Assembly: GCA_003246625.1 (NCBI GenBank)
Contig: QJZR01000012.1
Location: forward strand, 620,001 to 684,000
Reading direction: 5' to 3'
Length of the DNA: 64,000 bases
From: Alphaproteobacteria bacterium
GTDB lineage: Bacteria > Pseudomonadota > Alphaproteobacteria > Rhodospirillales > Rhodospirillaceae
Shown here: piece after piece, positions 38,490-45,020 of the stretch
Position numbering within the stretch: the stretch's first letter is position 1
Layout: each line of letters opens with the position of its first letter
Translations under genes and position numbers: made by a program
The notes under the pieces: model-generated
Seen by the model: only the letters and a program-made list of their open reading frames with translations
What the model was told of the DNA's origin: nothing
Databases searched by the model: none

Positions 38490-38992
38490 AGCTTTACGAT
38501 ATTCCATCCAGAGACGAGAGTGCCGTCGATTCTGCGGGCAACGAATCCCTCAAGGCAGCCCACCAATTCGTCACCCCCGTGAGTAACATACACGACAAAA
38601 GCGTATGTTACTCACACCAACTCATAAACTTCATTGCGTATCACATACCTATTACACGACATAAACATAGTTTAGAAGATCATACTCAATATATGTTGAC
38701 GGTATACTGAGGTTCGTCTAGGCTATCTATATCCCGTCGCCCCTGCTAAACGGTCGTGCAGGGGATAGGTTTGACACCCGGGTCGCATGAGAGCACGTAT
38801 GGTTGCCGTTGGCCTCTAGGGGCCGTAAAGCCATGTCAGAAGGCGCTTTGGCCTGCGCAACGCCTGACTAGTTCTGCCTCCGAATGAGGGCCTCTTTGCT
38901 CAAAGTAAAAGCCCTAAACCCGGTGTCGGTCACTCCTTGGTGCTGATGATCCTGTCTATGGGATGGCAGGTCACAGCTGAGGTGTGACCACG
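38490..38992. other. 503-base non-coding region before the replication operon
   Basis: No gene is convincing here. It holds the inverted repeat at 38579-38615, an A+T-rich stretch, a promoter match TTGACG (38696-38701), 17 bases, TAGGCT (38719-38724), and a hairpin CCCCTGC/GCAGGGG around 38738-38765. Such a region in front of a RepC-like gene could include a replication origin or a regulatory RNA, but neither can be pinned down. Confidence 0.35.
38579..38615. repeat. 13-bp perfect inverted repeat carrying GTATGTTAC half-sites
   Basis: GTGAGTAACATAC (38579-38591) and GTATGTTACTCAC (38603-38615) are exact reverse complements with 11 bases between. The GTATGTTAC core recurs at 48231 and 48257. 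No T tract follows, so an operator is more likely than a terminator. Confidence 0.55.
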
Positions 38993-39274
38993 ATGGCTCT
39001 CTCCGACTACGTCTCTCGCAAGGACTTGGCCGCCCGCGGCCCGATCCCATACGCGACCCTAAAAAAGCTGGCTCGCGATCCAGCCGGCCCGCCGTGCGTT
39101 CGCGTAGGCGACCGGGTTTTTTACCACATCCCATCCGTCGAGGCTTGGCTCGCCGCTCAGGCTGGCGTTCCCGCGCCGGTAACGCGACGCCGCGGCCGAC
39201 CGACCAAGGCCGAACAGATCGAGCGCCAGCGTCTCCGCGAACAGTCGGCGCAAAACGCCGACGCCGCCCGCTGA
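38993..39274 (+). CDS. AlpA-like helix-turn-helix protein
   Basis: The 93-residue protein begins with a MerR/AlpA-type helix-turn-helix (YVSRKDLAARGPIPYATLKK, then PPCVRVGDRVFYHIPSVEAWL), followed by a basic RRRGRPTK tail. Such proteins regulate integrase genes or act as excision factors in integrated elements. ATG at 38993 has GAGGTG in front; a GTG three codons upstream is possible. It precedes the RepC-like gene by 23 bases and probably shares its transcript. Confidence 0.72.
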   Translation: MALSDYVSRKDLAARGPIPYATLKKLARDPAGPPCVRVGDRVFYHIPSVEAWLAAQAGVPAPVTRRRGRPTKAEQIERQRLREQSAQNADAAR

Positions 39275-39297
39275 AATCGTACATCTGGTGCAGACAG

Positions 39298-40386
39298 ATG
39301 ACGACATCAGGGACGGCGCCCGTTGCATCCACGCACCGATCGGGCGCAGACGCAACATCAAAAGTAGTTGATGGCGAGGGGAAGGTCAAGCCGCGTCCCG
39401 TGCTCCAGCGGGATGGTCGCGCGACGCGGTATGACACATACCTCGACGCAGATCGGCGCGCAGAGAGCTTTGCCGGCGTATCGCCCGACGCACGGATAAC
39501 TACAGCGCGGGTCGTAGGCCTCGTCCTCAAATCCGGTGACGCCCTGGGAGTCGGGCCCGCCACACGCGTTGTGCTCGCCGCCATCGTCAATCGTGTATAC
39601 GACGCTGCCCGATGGATATCTGGCGACCTCAGTGTCTCGGTCTCGGCGCAACGCCTCGCCCTTGAGTTGGGCATCTGCGAACGGCAGATGCGCCGTCACC
39701 TTGCGCTGCTGGAGGCCCATGGCTGGCTCATCAGGCGGTACGCCTATGCTAACCGCCGCCTCGCTCGCGAGGCACTGGATCTTCGCCCTCTAGGCGCGAG
39801 GCTCGATGAGCTACTCGCGGGAGCAGCCGAGGTTGATGTGGCGATCGAGCTGCATCGGCGCGCCCTGGCGACCGAGTGCGACGACACCTGCGCCGTCGCT
39901 GAGGCCATCGCAGATATCGCCCCAGTGTCCACCTCAGCGGACAGAAATGACCGCGCTGAATCTACGTCCCTTAATCCCCCGTCTATGGACGGTGTACAGG
40001 CTCGGCAGGACGCGCCATCCCGGAGCTCGGAGACAGGCGATCGCGTGCTCGCCGAGCTCATGGTCGTTAGTCCCACACTCCAGCATAGCCTCGGTGCTGC
40101 GGATATCGATGACCCTGATCCCGCACGTATTGTCCGGGCAGTGATGTGGATCGCCGACCAACACGGAATCCGGCGTCGCCTCGATCCGACACTATGGTCC
40201 GATGCGATCCGGCACCATGGCCTCGCGGCACTTGCGGCCGTCCTTATCGCGATCGACCGCCCCGGTGTCCGTGACTCTGCGGCCTACCTCGCGGGCATGC
40301 TCCGACGGCCTCGCCTGCGCGAGACAGTCATCCACAGCCTGCGACTGATCGACCGCCCCACCCCCTCAACCCCCGGAGAAAATTGA
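39298..40386 (+). CDS. RepC-like replication initiation protein
   Basis: The 362-residue protein resembles RepC of alphaproteobacterial repABC plasmids. It has a winged-helix region (about 113-150) with SVSAQRLALELGICERQMRRHLALLEAHGWLIRR, then ALDLRPLGARLDELL, a variable linker, and a C-terminal block with SPTLQHSLGAADIDDPDPARIV ending in a YLAGMLRR-like helix. No repA or repB partition genes are present. The conserved glycine-lysine of the RepC wing is replaced by YAYANRR, so it is a divergent member. The stop overlaps the next start (TGATG). Autonomous or post-excision replication of the element is implied but unproven. Confidence 0.7.
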   Translation: MTTSGTAPVASTHRSGADATSKVVDGEGKVKPRPVLQRDGRATRYDTYLDADRRAESFAGVSPDARITTARVVGLVLKSGDALGVGPATRVVLAAIVNRVYDAARWISGDLSVSVSAQRLALELGICERQMRRHLALLEAHGWLIRRYAYANRRLAREALDLRPLGARLDELLAGAAEVDVAIELHRRALATECDDTCAVAEAIADIAPVSTSADRNDRAESTSLNPPSMDGVQARQDAPSRSSETGDRVLAELMVVSPTLQHSLGAADIDDPDPARIVRAVMWIADQHGIRRRLDPTLWSDAIRHHGLAALAAVLIAIDRPGVRDSAAYLAGMLRRPRLRETVIHSLRLIDRPTPSTPGEN

Positions 40387-40679
40387 TGAAAAACAAAGTC
40401 TTGTCGGTTTTTGTGCGCTACGCGGTAATGGCTGTCCTCGACATGGGCGGCATGCTCGCAGTGCTTGCGGCGTGGTCATTTTGCATGGGGCTTGCGATCT
40501 CCGCCGCGGTCGCGGCGAACCGGCCGGATGCGCTGCTGTGGATGCGCGATCACACTTTTGCGCTGGTGGTGTGCGGCGTCATCGTCGCTCTCGTCAACAT
40601 CGCGCTTTGGTACGGCGACTGGTCGCGCGGCGTCGCACGGCGAGCAGCCGCCCGCCTCCTGCCGACGCGGGAGGCATGA
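40386..40679 (+). CDS. small membrane protein, two helices
   Basis: The 97-residue protein has two hydrophobic segments (about 10-40, VMAVLDMGGMLAVLAAWSFCMGLAI in part, and 57-75, ALVVCGVIVALVNIAL) and a basic C-terminus. It is translationally coupled to the RepC-like gene upstream (TGATG) and overlaps or abuts the DotA/TraY gene. It may assist the DotA/TraY protein in the membrane; no family is recognised. Confidence 0.6.
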   Translation: MKNKVLSVFVRYAVMAVLDMGGMLAVLAAWSFCMGLAISAAVAANRPDALLWMRDHTFALVVCGVIVALVNIALWYGDWSRGVARRAAARLLPTREA

Positions 40680-40681
40680 GC

Positions 40682-42802
40682 ATGGCGACCACAGATTTTT
40701 TCGTGCCGCAAGCGAGCGACTGGGCGGCGGGCGCGATCTCGACACTTTTCGAGAGCGACGGCGTTTTGTCGGCGTCAATCGGCCTCTACAACTTCATCTT
40801 CGCGTCGATCGGCGGCGTTTCGCTGCTTTGGCTCCTGCTACGCGTCGTGATGGAGACGGGGCAGCATGGCTCGATTGCCGGCAAAAATTCGGAGGTGTGG
40901 TTCCCAATTCGCTTTGTCGTGACTGTCGGGTTGCTCGCCCCGCTTCCGCCCGTTGGCCTGAATAGCGCCGAATACGTGGTAATCGGCGTGGCGCGCGCAG
41001 GATCCGCCGCCGCGAGCGCCGTGTGGGACACGGCGATCGATGTGTCATCGAAAATGCGCCCAATCGTCGTGCCCGTGCCGCCGTCCGTCGCCGACCTCGC
41101 CGGTGGGCTGTTCATGATCGAAATTTGCCAACAAGTTCAGAATATGTCTGCCGCCGCGACCGGCGGCACGCGCATCACGCCAACGCGCCGCGACACGTCG
41201 CGGCTGCTGCGCGTGTCGTATGACGGCGACACCGCCGCCGGTGGTGCAGTCGGCCAGTGTGGGGCGATCACTTTTCCGACAGTCGATCCGTCCTCGACTG
41301 ACGCCGCCGATGCTGCCGCGCAGAAAATTCTGAACGTGCAGTACACGGCGACTCTCGCCCTGCAAGCCGAACTAGCGGCGGCAGCTGCGGAACTAGCCCC
41401 GCAACTGCTGCCGCCGTTCACGTCCGGCAAACCGCGCGCACCGTCGATCGATATCACCGCCGCGATGCGCCGGTACACCACGACGCTGATGGCCGGCGCG
41501 GGCGACGTGATTGCCGAGGAGAATGACCGGCTTAAAAAATACTCTGCAACCGCTACGAATGCTGGCTGGGCAAAGGCAGGCGCCTGGGCGATGGCGATGG
41601 CACAGACAAACGGCACCCTTCTGAACGCGGTGCAGGATGGGCTGCCCGAAATTACCGAGCCGCAATACAACTGGTGGGCAGACAAAATCTATAACGCAGA
41701 ACGCGTGGCGATGATCTCTGCCGGCCAGTGGTGGGCGACAGCGTATGCGACCCGCACCGCGAGCACGGAGTGGGACGACTACAACGCGACCGCCGCGACC
41801 GGCGAGGCATGGCGGCTGACGAGCGTGTTCGATGTGGCTCGCTATAAATTCCTCTATGACAAAATTCTTATGAAAGAGGGCCAGAACCCCCTCAGCGAGA
41901 TGGTCGCGCTCGGCCACAGCCTGTTGAATATTTTTTGGGGAACGGTGGCCGCTTACGTCGGCTTGCGGGTGGCTGCGATGGGTGCTGACGCGGAAGCCGG
42001 GAGCCATATCCTTGGCATCCTCGCGAATCAAGCTTTCCCAATCAAGGCCTTAAGCGCTGGCGCAGTTGAGGCGCTCCAAACCGTCGCACCGATTTTCTGG
42101 CTCATCGCGCTCGCCTTCCTTTCCGCTGGCTTCGCCCTGGCCTACGTGCTCCCGCTGACGCCCGCGCTAATCTGGTTGTACGCCGTTGCGCGCTGGCTGA
42201 TGCGCGTCATCATGACCGTCCTCGGCGCGAACGTCTGGGCCATCGCCCACCTCGAACTCGAGGGCGAGGGGATCGGACAAAAAGCGGCTCATGGCTACAT
42301 CTTCCTCCTCGATCTACTGATTCGGCCAATGATCATGACCATCAGCCTCATCGCCGGATTCGCCGCGCTGATGGTTTTTGGCGAGCTTTTCTCGATGACC
42401 TATTTCGAGGCCGTCCGAAACACGATCACCGGCCACCACGCTGGCATCACCGGCTTGGTCGCATATACCATCATCGGGGCCGGAGCGATGATCCAGCTGT
42501 GCCGGATCGCGATGTCAGGTGTCGATGAAGCCGCCGACTACGCGCTCGGCATGGCCGCGTGGCACCTCACCCACCGTGGGGGCAGCGCTGACACGGATAC
42601 GCAGCAGACCGAACACCGGGCGGCGTCGGGTGCTCACCAGGGCCAGCAGGCGATGGCGGCAGGGGCCGCAGGCGCTGGCATCGGCAAAGGAGGCAGTGGC
42701 GGCGAAAAAGCGAACCCCGGCGCTTCGCCGGGGCACTCTATGCAGAACTCTCTGCCGGGGGAAATTGGGCCTGGAGAAATCGGGCGAGATTCGAAGAACT
42801 AA
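40682..42802 (+). CDS. DotA/TraY family membrane protein
   Basis: The 706-residue protein matches DotA (Legionella Dot/Icm) and TraY (IncI plasmids). It has a membrane segment near 40-60, another near 90, a large extracytoplasmic domain (about 120-430), then a cluster of helices (LLNIFWGTVAAYVGLRVAA, FWLIALAFLSAGFALAYVL, ALMVFGELF and others) and a Gly/Gln-rich tail. In those systems it sits in the inner membrane and is needed for transfer or entry exclusion. ATG at 40682 has GGGAGG seven bases before it. No other Dot/Icm or Tra channel component is visible here, so it is an orphan. Confidence 0.8.
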   Translation: MATTDFFVPQASDWAAGAISTLFESDGVLSASIGLYNFIFASIGGVSLLWLLLRVVMETGQHGSIAGKNSEVWFPIRFVVTVGLLAPLPPVGLNSAEYVVIGVARAGSAAASAVWDTAIDVSSKMRPIVVPVPPSVADLAGGLFMIEICQQVQNMSAAATGGTRITPTRRDTSRLLRVSYDGDTAAGGAVGQCGAITFPTVDPSSTDAADAAAQKILNVQYTATLALQAELAAAAAELAPQLLPPFTSGKPRAPSIDITAAMRRYTTTLMAGAGDVIAEENDRLKKYSATATNAGWAKAGAWAMAMAQTNGTLLNAVQDGLPEITEPQYNWWADKIYNAERVAMISAGQWWATAYATRTASTEWDDYNATAATGEAWRLTSVFDVARYKFLYDKILMKEGQNPLSEMVALGHSLLNIFWGTVAAYVGLRVAAMGADAEAGSHILGILANQAFPIKALSAGAVEALQTVAPIFWLIALAFLSAGFALAYVLPLTPALIWLYAVARWLMRVIMTVLGANVWAIAHLELEGEGIGQKAAHGYIFLLDLLIRPMIMTISLIAGFAALMVFGELFSMTYFEAVRNTITGHHAGITGLVAYTIIGAGAMIQLCRIAMSGVDEAADYALGMAAWHLTHRGGSADTDTQQTEHRAASGAHQGQQAMAAGAAGAGIGKGGSGGEKANPGASPGHSMQNSLPGEIGPGEIGRDSKN

Positions 42803-42806
42803 TTGG

Positions 42807-43181
42807 TCACCTCGATGGGAGCATGCGGATGCTCCTATCGAGTTCAATCTGCTCCACCTGTGCCGATTGAAGGGCTATATCCTGAGGGAGGCCAAGCTCT
42901 ACGGCCCTGTGAACAAAAGCGGGGCAATGATGCTTCGCAAGGGCGGCCTTGACTTGCTCTTGGACCGCCGGCGGAAGTGTAGAGAGAGCGGAAATTATTC
43001 CTGCAATGTTCGCCCGGTTTATCGTTCGGTATGCCTTCTCGTGCGCTAACTGCTGAGACAGAGAGGCAATCTGGTTGTTCAGCTCCTGGGCATACTGCCT
43101 CCACTCCGAGTCAACCTGCGACGCTTCACGGCGCCCCGCAGTCAGGCCCGTCATAAATCCCAAATCCCCAGGGAGAACCAT
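42807..43181 (-). CDS. hypothetical protein
   Basis: A 124-residue protein of unknown function. It is helical, with a predicted coiled section SEWRQYAQELNNQIASLSQQLAHEKAYR in two halves (about 25-55). The ATG at 43181 has GGAGG six bases upstream and overlaps the stop of the preceding small gene (TAATG), which supports it as real. It is the last of three minus-strand genes led by a ribbon-helix-helix protein. Confidence 0.55.
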   Translation of the reverse strand: MVLPGDLGFMTGLTAGRREASQVDSEWRQYAQELNNQIASLSQQLAHEKAYRTINRANIAGIISALSTLPPAVQEQVKAALAKHHCPAFVHRAVELGLPQDIALQSAQVEQIELDRSIRMLPSR

Positions 43182-43426
43182 TAGTGCCTCCGATGCGGTA
43201 GTCCCAGTGCGCCGACAGTCGTATCCCACATCTCAATGTACCGCGGGTCCGCGCCCATGTCGTGCCGATAAACCCCTCGACGGGCGTCGATCGTCGCGGC
43301 GAGTTCGTACGCCAAATCGCTCTCCGGCGGCAGCTGCGCAAGGATTGGCTCATACTCCTCGGGGGCACTGAAAAATCCAAGGTTGTCGAGTTCCGCCGTC
43401 AACGCCTCAAGTCGCTCGCTATCCAT
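43181..43426 (-). CDS. hypothetical small acidic protein
   Basis: An 81-residue acidic protein (start MDSERLEALTAELDNLGFF) with no recognised family. Of three successive ATGs the last is favoured, since GGAGG lies seven bases before it. Its stop overlaps the next start (TAATG). The ribbon-helix-helix gene ends three bases upstream, so all three are one operon. Confidence 0.55.
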   Translation of the reverse strand: MDSERLEALTAELDNLGFFSAPEEYEPILAQLPPESDLAYELAATIDARRGVYRHDMGADPRYIEMWDTTVGALGLPHRRH

Positions 43427-43428
43427 CA

Positions 43429-43740
43429 TCATTCCTCCGAACTCCCTCCGCACATTTTCTGGACTCCCTTCAAGAAGTCACTCAACTCCGCCTCAACGTC
43501 ACGCTCCCCGTCCTCCGAGACTTCTGGCTCTTCGTGAGCGGCAGCGACCGGCGGCATTGGAGCCGGTGTTGGCGCCATTCTCGCCGCCCGAGACACGCTC
43601 TCTTCCTCGCCGAGGTAGCTGCGGATCGCCCTGCGGAGAATCTGACTCGCGCTCAGGTCATCCCGTCGCGCTGCCGCGAGGAATGCATCGCGCAAGTCTC
43701 GGGGCAGTCGGATGGTCATCATGACGGTGTCGGACGGCAT
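43429..43740 (-). CDS. ribbon-helix-helix (CopG/Arc-like) regulator
   Basis: The 103-residue protein has an N-terminal ribbon-helix-helix (VMMTIRLPRDLRDAFLAAAR, then SASQILRRAIRSYL), followed by a Pro/Ala-rich linker and an acidic tail. Such proteins act as antitoxins, copy-number repressors or partition factors. An ATG at 43788 would add 16 residues; neither start has a strong ribosome site, so the position is uncertain. It leads the three-gene minus-strand unit. Confidence 0.65.
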   Translation of the reverse strand: MPSDTVMMTIRLPRDLRDAFLAAARRDDLSASQILRRAIRSYLGEEESVSRAARMAPTPAPMPPVAAAHEEPEVSEDGERDVEAELSDFLKGVQKMCGGSSEE

Positions 43741-43936
43741 TGACGGGCCCCAATCTGTATGTACAACGCACCGCGTTTCGATAGACATCGTATAGCGAAT
43801 TTACGCGACGTAGTATAGCAAATAGAAGCACATCCGCTATCAAAATAGCAGCGTTCCGATATCTAATGATGTGCTCTGTATGTACGTTTTCGATGCCAAA
43901 TCGAGACCCATCTTAAATGGGCGGGATCGACCCCAG

Positions 43937-44044
43937 TAAGAGCAAGGCTCCTCGGGAGGGCCCTGCTGCCGCAGCACCCACCCGAGCCTTGCAAAGGGGC
44001 TACGCCCCCTTGGACCCCCGCTTCGCACGATAGGGAGAGAAATT
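43937..44044 (+). repeat. hairpin element B, related to 48035-48127 (oriT or dispersed repeat candidate)
   Basis: On this strand: GAGCAAGGCTCCTCGGGAGG, a GC-rich arm, CGAGCCTTGC, then a hairpin AAGGGGC/GCCCCCTT, GGACCCCCG and CGATAGGGAGAGA. The minus strand of 48035-48127 has the same blocks in the same order, ending in the ribosome site of mobC. Each copy lies directly upstream of an element gene. No protein is encoded here. See the paired entry for interpretation. Confidence 0.5.
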
Positions 44045-44049
44045 GTCAC

Positions 44050-44096
44050 TTGATGTGAGGCGCATCATAGGTGATATTTGATGTGTGGCACATCAA
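44050..44096. promoter_or_regulatory. two tandem dyads, probable operators of the RHH-HTH gene
   Basis: TTGATGTG, three bases, CACATCAA is a perfect dyad at 44078-44096. A slightly imperfect copy TTGATGTG, AGG, CGCATCAT lies at 44050-44068, 28 bases away. Both precede the gene at 44113 and resemble the tandem sites used by autoregulating FitA-like ribbon-helix-helix proteins. Confidence 0.6.
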
Positions 44097-44112
44097 TCGC
44101 GGAGACTTATAT

Positions 44113-45012
44113 ATGGGCAATTTTGCGATCAGGAATCTCAGTGAGCGTGCCCACGAATGGATACGCCGCAGAGCCTCTGCGAGGCGGTCGTCGGTTGAGC
44201 ACGAGGCCCGGGAAATTTTAGAGACGGCTGCTGTAGGAGATACCGCAGTCCGTTATCCTATGCACGTGGCTCAACGAATAAAAACACTGCTTGAGTCCTA
44301 TAATGAAGGGCAAAATATAACGACTAAGCCATCTCATATTTCCATGAGGCTTGGGCATGATGTCGGCTCAGTTTTTGACGATTGGTTAAACGCTCTAAAA
44401 GAGCCATCATTCAAAGATATGGCGGATATTTGTGAGCTGTTTGGAGCCAATCTGGATTGGCTGGCGCACGGCGACGGACAGCCGTTCACCGTAGAGCGCT
44501 TACATACGTTCGAATACAAATATATTTGTGAGATTCTTTCGCGCCCGACAATTCGTCACGTACATTTCATACGAGCCAACAGCTCTGATGGAGAGCTGGC
44601 GATAATTGTGCGCGCTGATAATGATACATTTAAAACATACTCGACGCCGCTACATGTTAGCGAGAATGTAGGTGCTACAGGCGAGGCCATGCTCGTTACA
44701 CTCAGTAACGTATGCCAGTATTTTTGGGTGTACCGGAGAGATAACAACATCGACGTCTCGTCGCATATCTTGGACTATGATTTATATATCAGCCTTATTC
44801 ATGGAATAAAGCACCCTCGGGCAATTTTGAAACGCTGTCGCTCTGTCTACTGGTGGGAGGAAATCTATGAGCCCCACCGAGAAGGAGGAGCAGCCTCCTT
44901 CTGGCCCGGATTTTCGGAGTTGCAGAAACAGATCGGCTTTTACGTCGAGAATGCTACGTGGGCAAAGCGTGATAGGGTTTTGGCTGAAGCGGGAATGAGA
45001 GAAGCGGAATAG
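44113..45012 (+). CDS. two-domain DNA-binding regulator (FitA-like RHH plus XRE-like HTH)
   Basis: The 299-residue protein starts with a FitA-like ribbon-helix-helix (GNFAIRNLSERAHEWIRRRA, then SVEHEAREILE). An XRE/CI-like segment follows (about 75-130: PSHISMRLGHDVGSVFDDWL, then MADICELFGANLDWLAHGDG). The C-terminal half (about 140-290) is unrecognised and has mixed strands and helices with several tryptophans and tyrosines. Two DNA-binding modules in one chain is unusual. The codons are A+T-rich relative to neighbours. ATG at 44113 has CGGAGA upstream. It is convergent with the relaxase gene, which ends nine bases further on. Confidence 0.65.
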   Translation: MGNFAIRNLSERAHEWIRRRASARRSSVEHEAREILETAAVGDTAVRYPMHVAQRIKTLLESYNEGQNITTKPSHISMRLGHDVGSVFDDWLNALKEPSFKDMADICELFGANLDWLAHGDGQPFTVERLHTFEYKYICEILSRPTIRHVHFIRANSSDGELAIIVRADNDTFKTYSTPLHVSENVGATGEAMLVTLSNVCQYFWVYRRDNNIDVSSHILDYDLYISLIHGIKHPRAILKRCRSVYWWEEIYEPHREGGAASFWPGFSELQKQIGFYVENATWAKRDRVLAEAGMREAE

Positions 45013-45020
45013 CGAGGAAC

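Noticed and set aside
39298-40386. A complete repABC cassette
   Set aside because: Only a RepC-like gene is present; no ParA/ParB-type repA or repB and no recognisable repABC antisense RNA were found.
43840-44049. A 69-codon minus-strand frame in the gap before the RHH-HTH gene
   Set aside because: It runs through the hairpin element and dyads and has no ribosome site or recognisable product.
44113-45012. FitAB toxin-antitoxin module
   Set aside because: The N-terminus is FitA-like, but no PIN-domain toxin follows and the protein continues into other domains.
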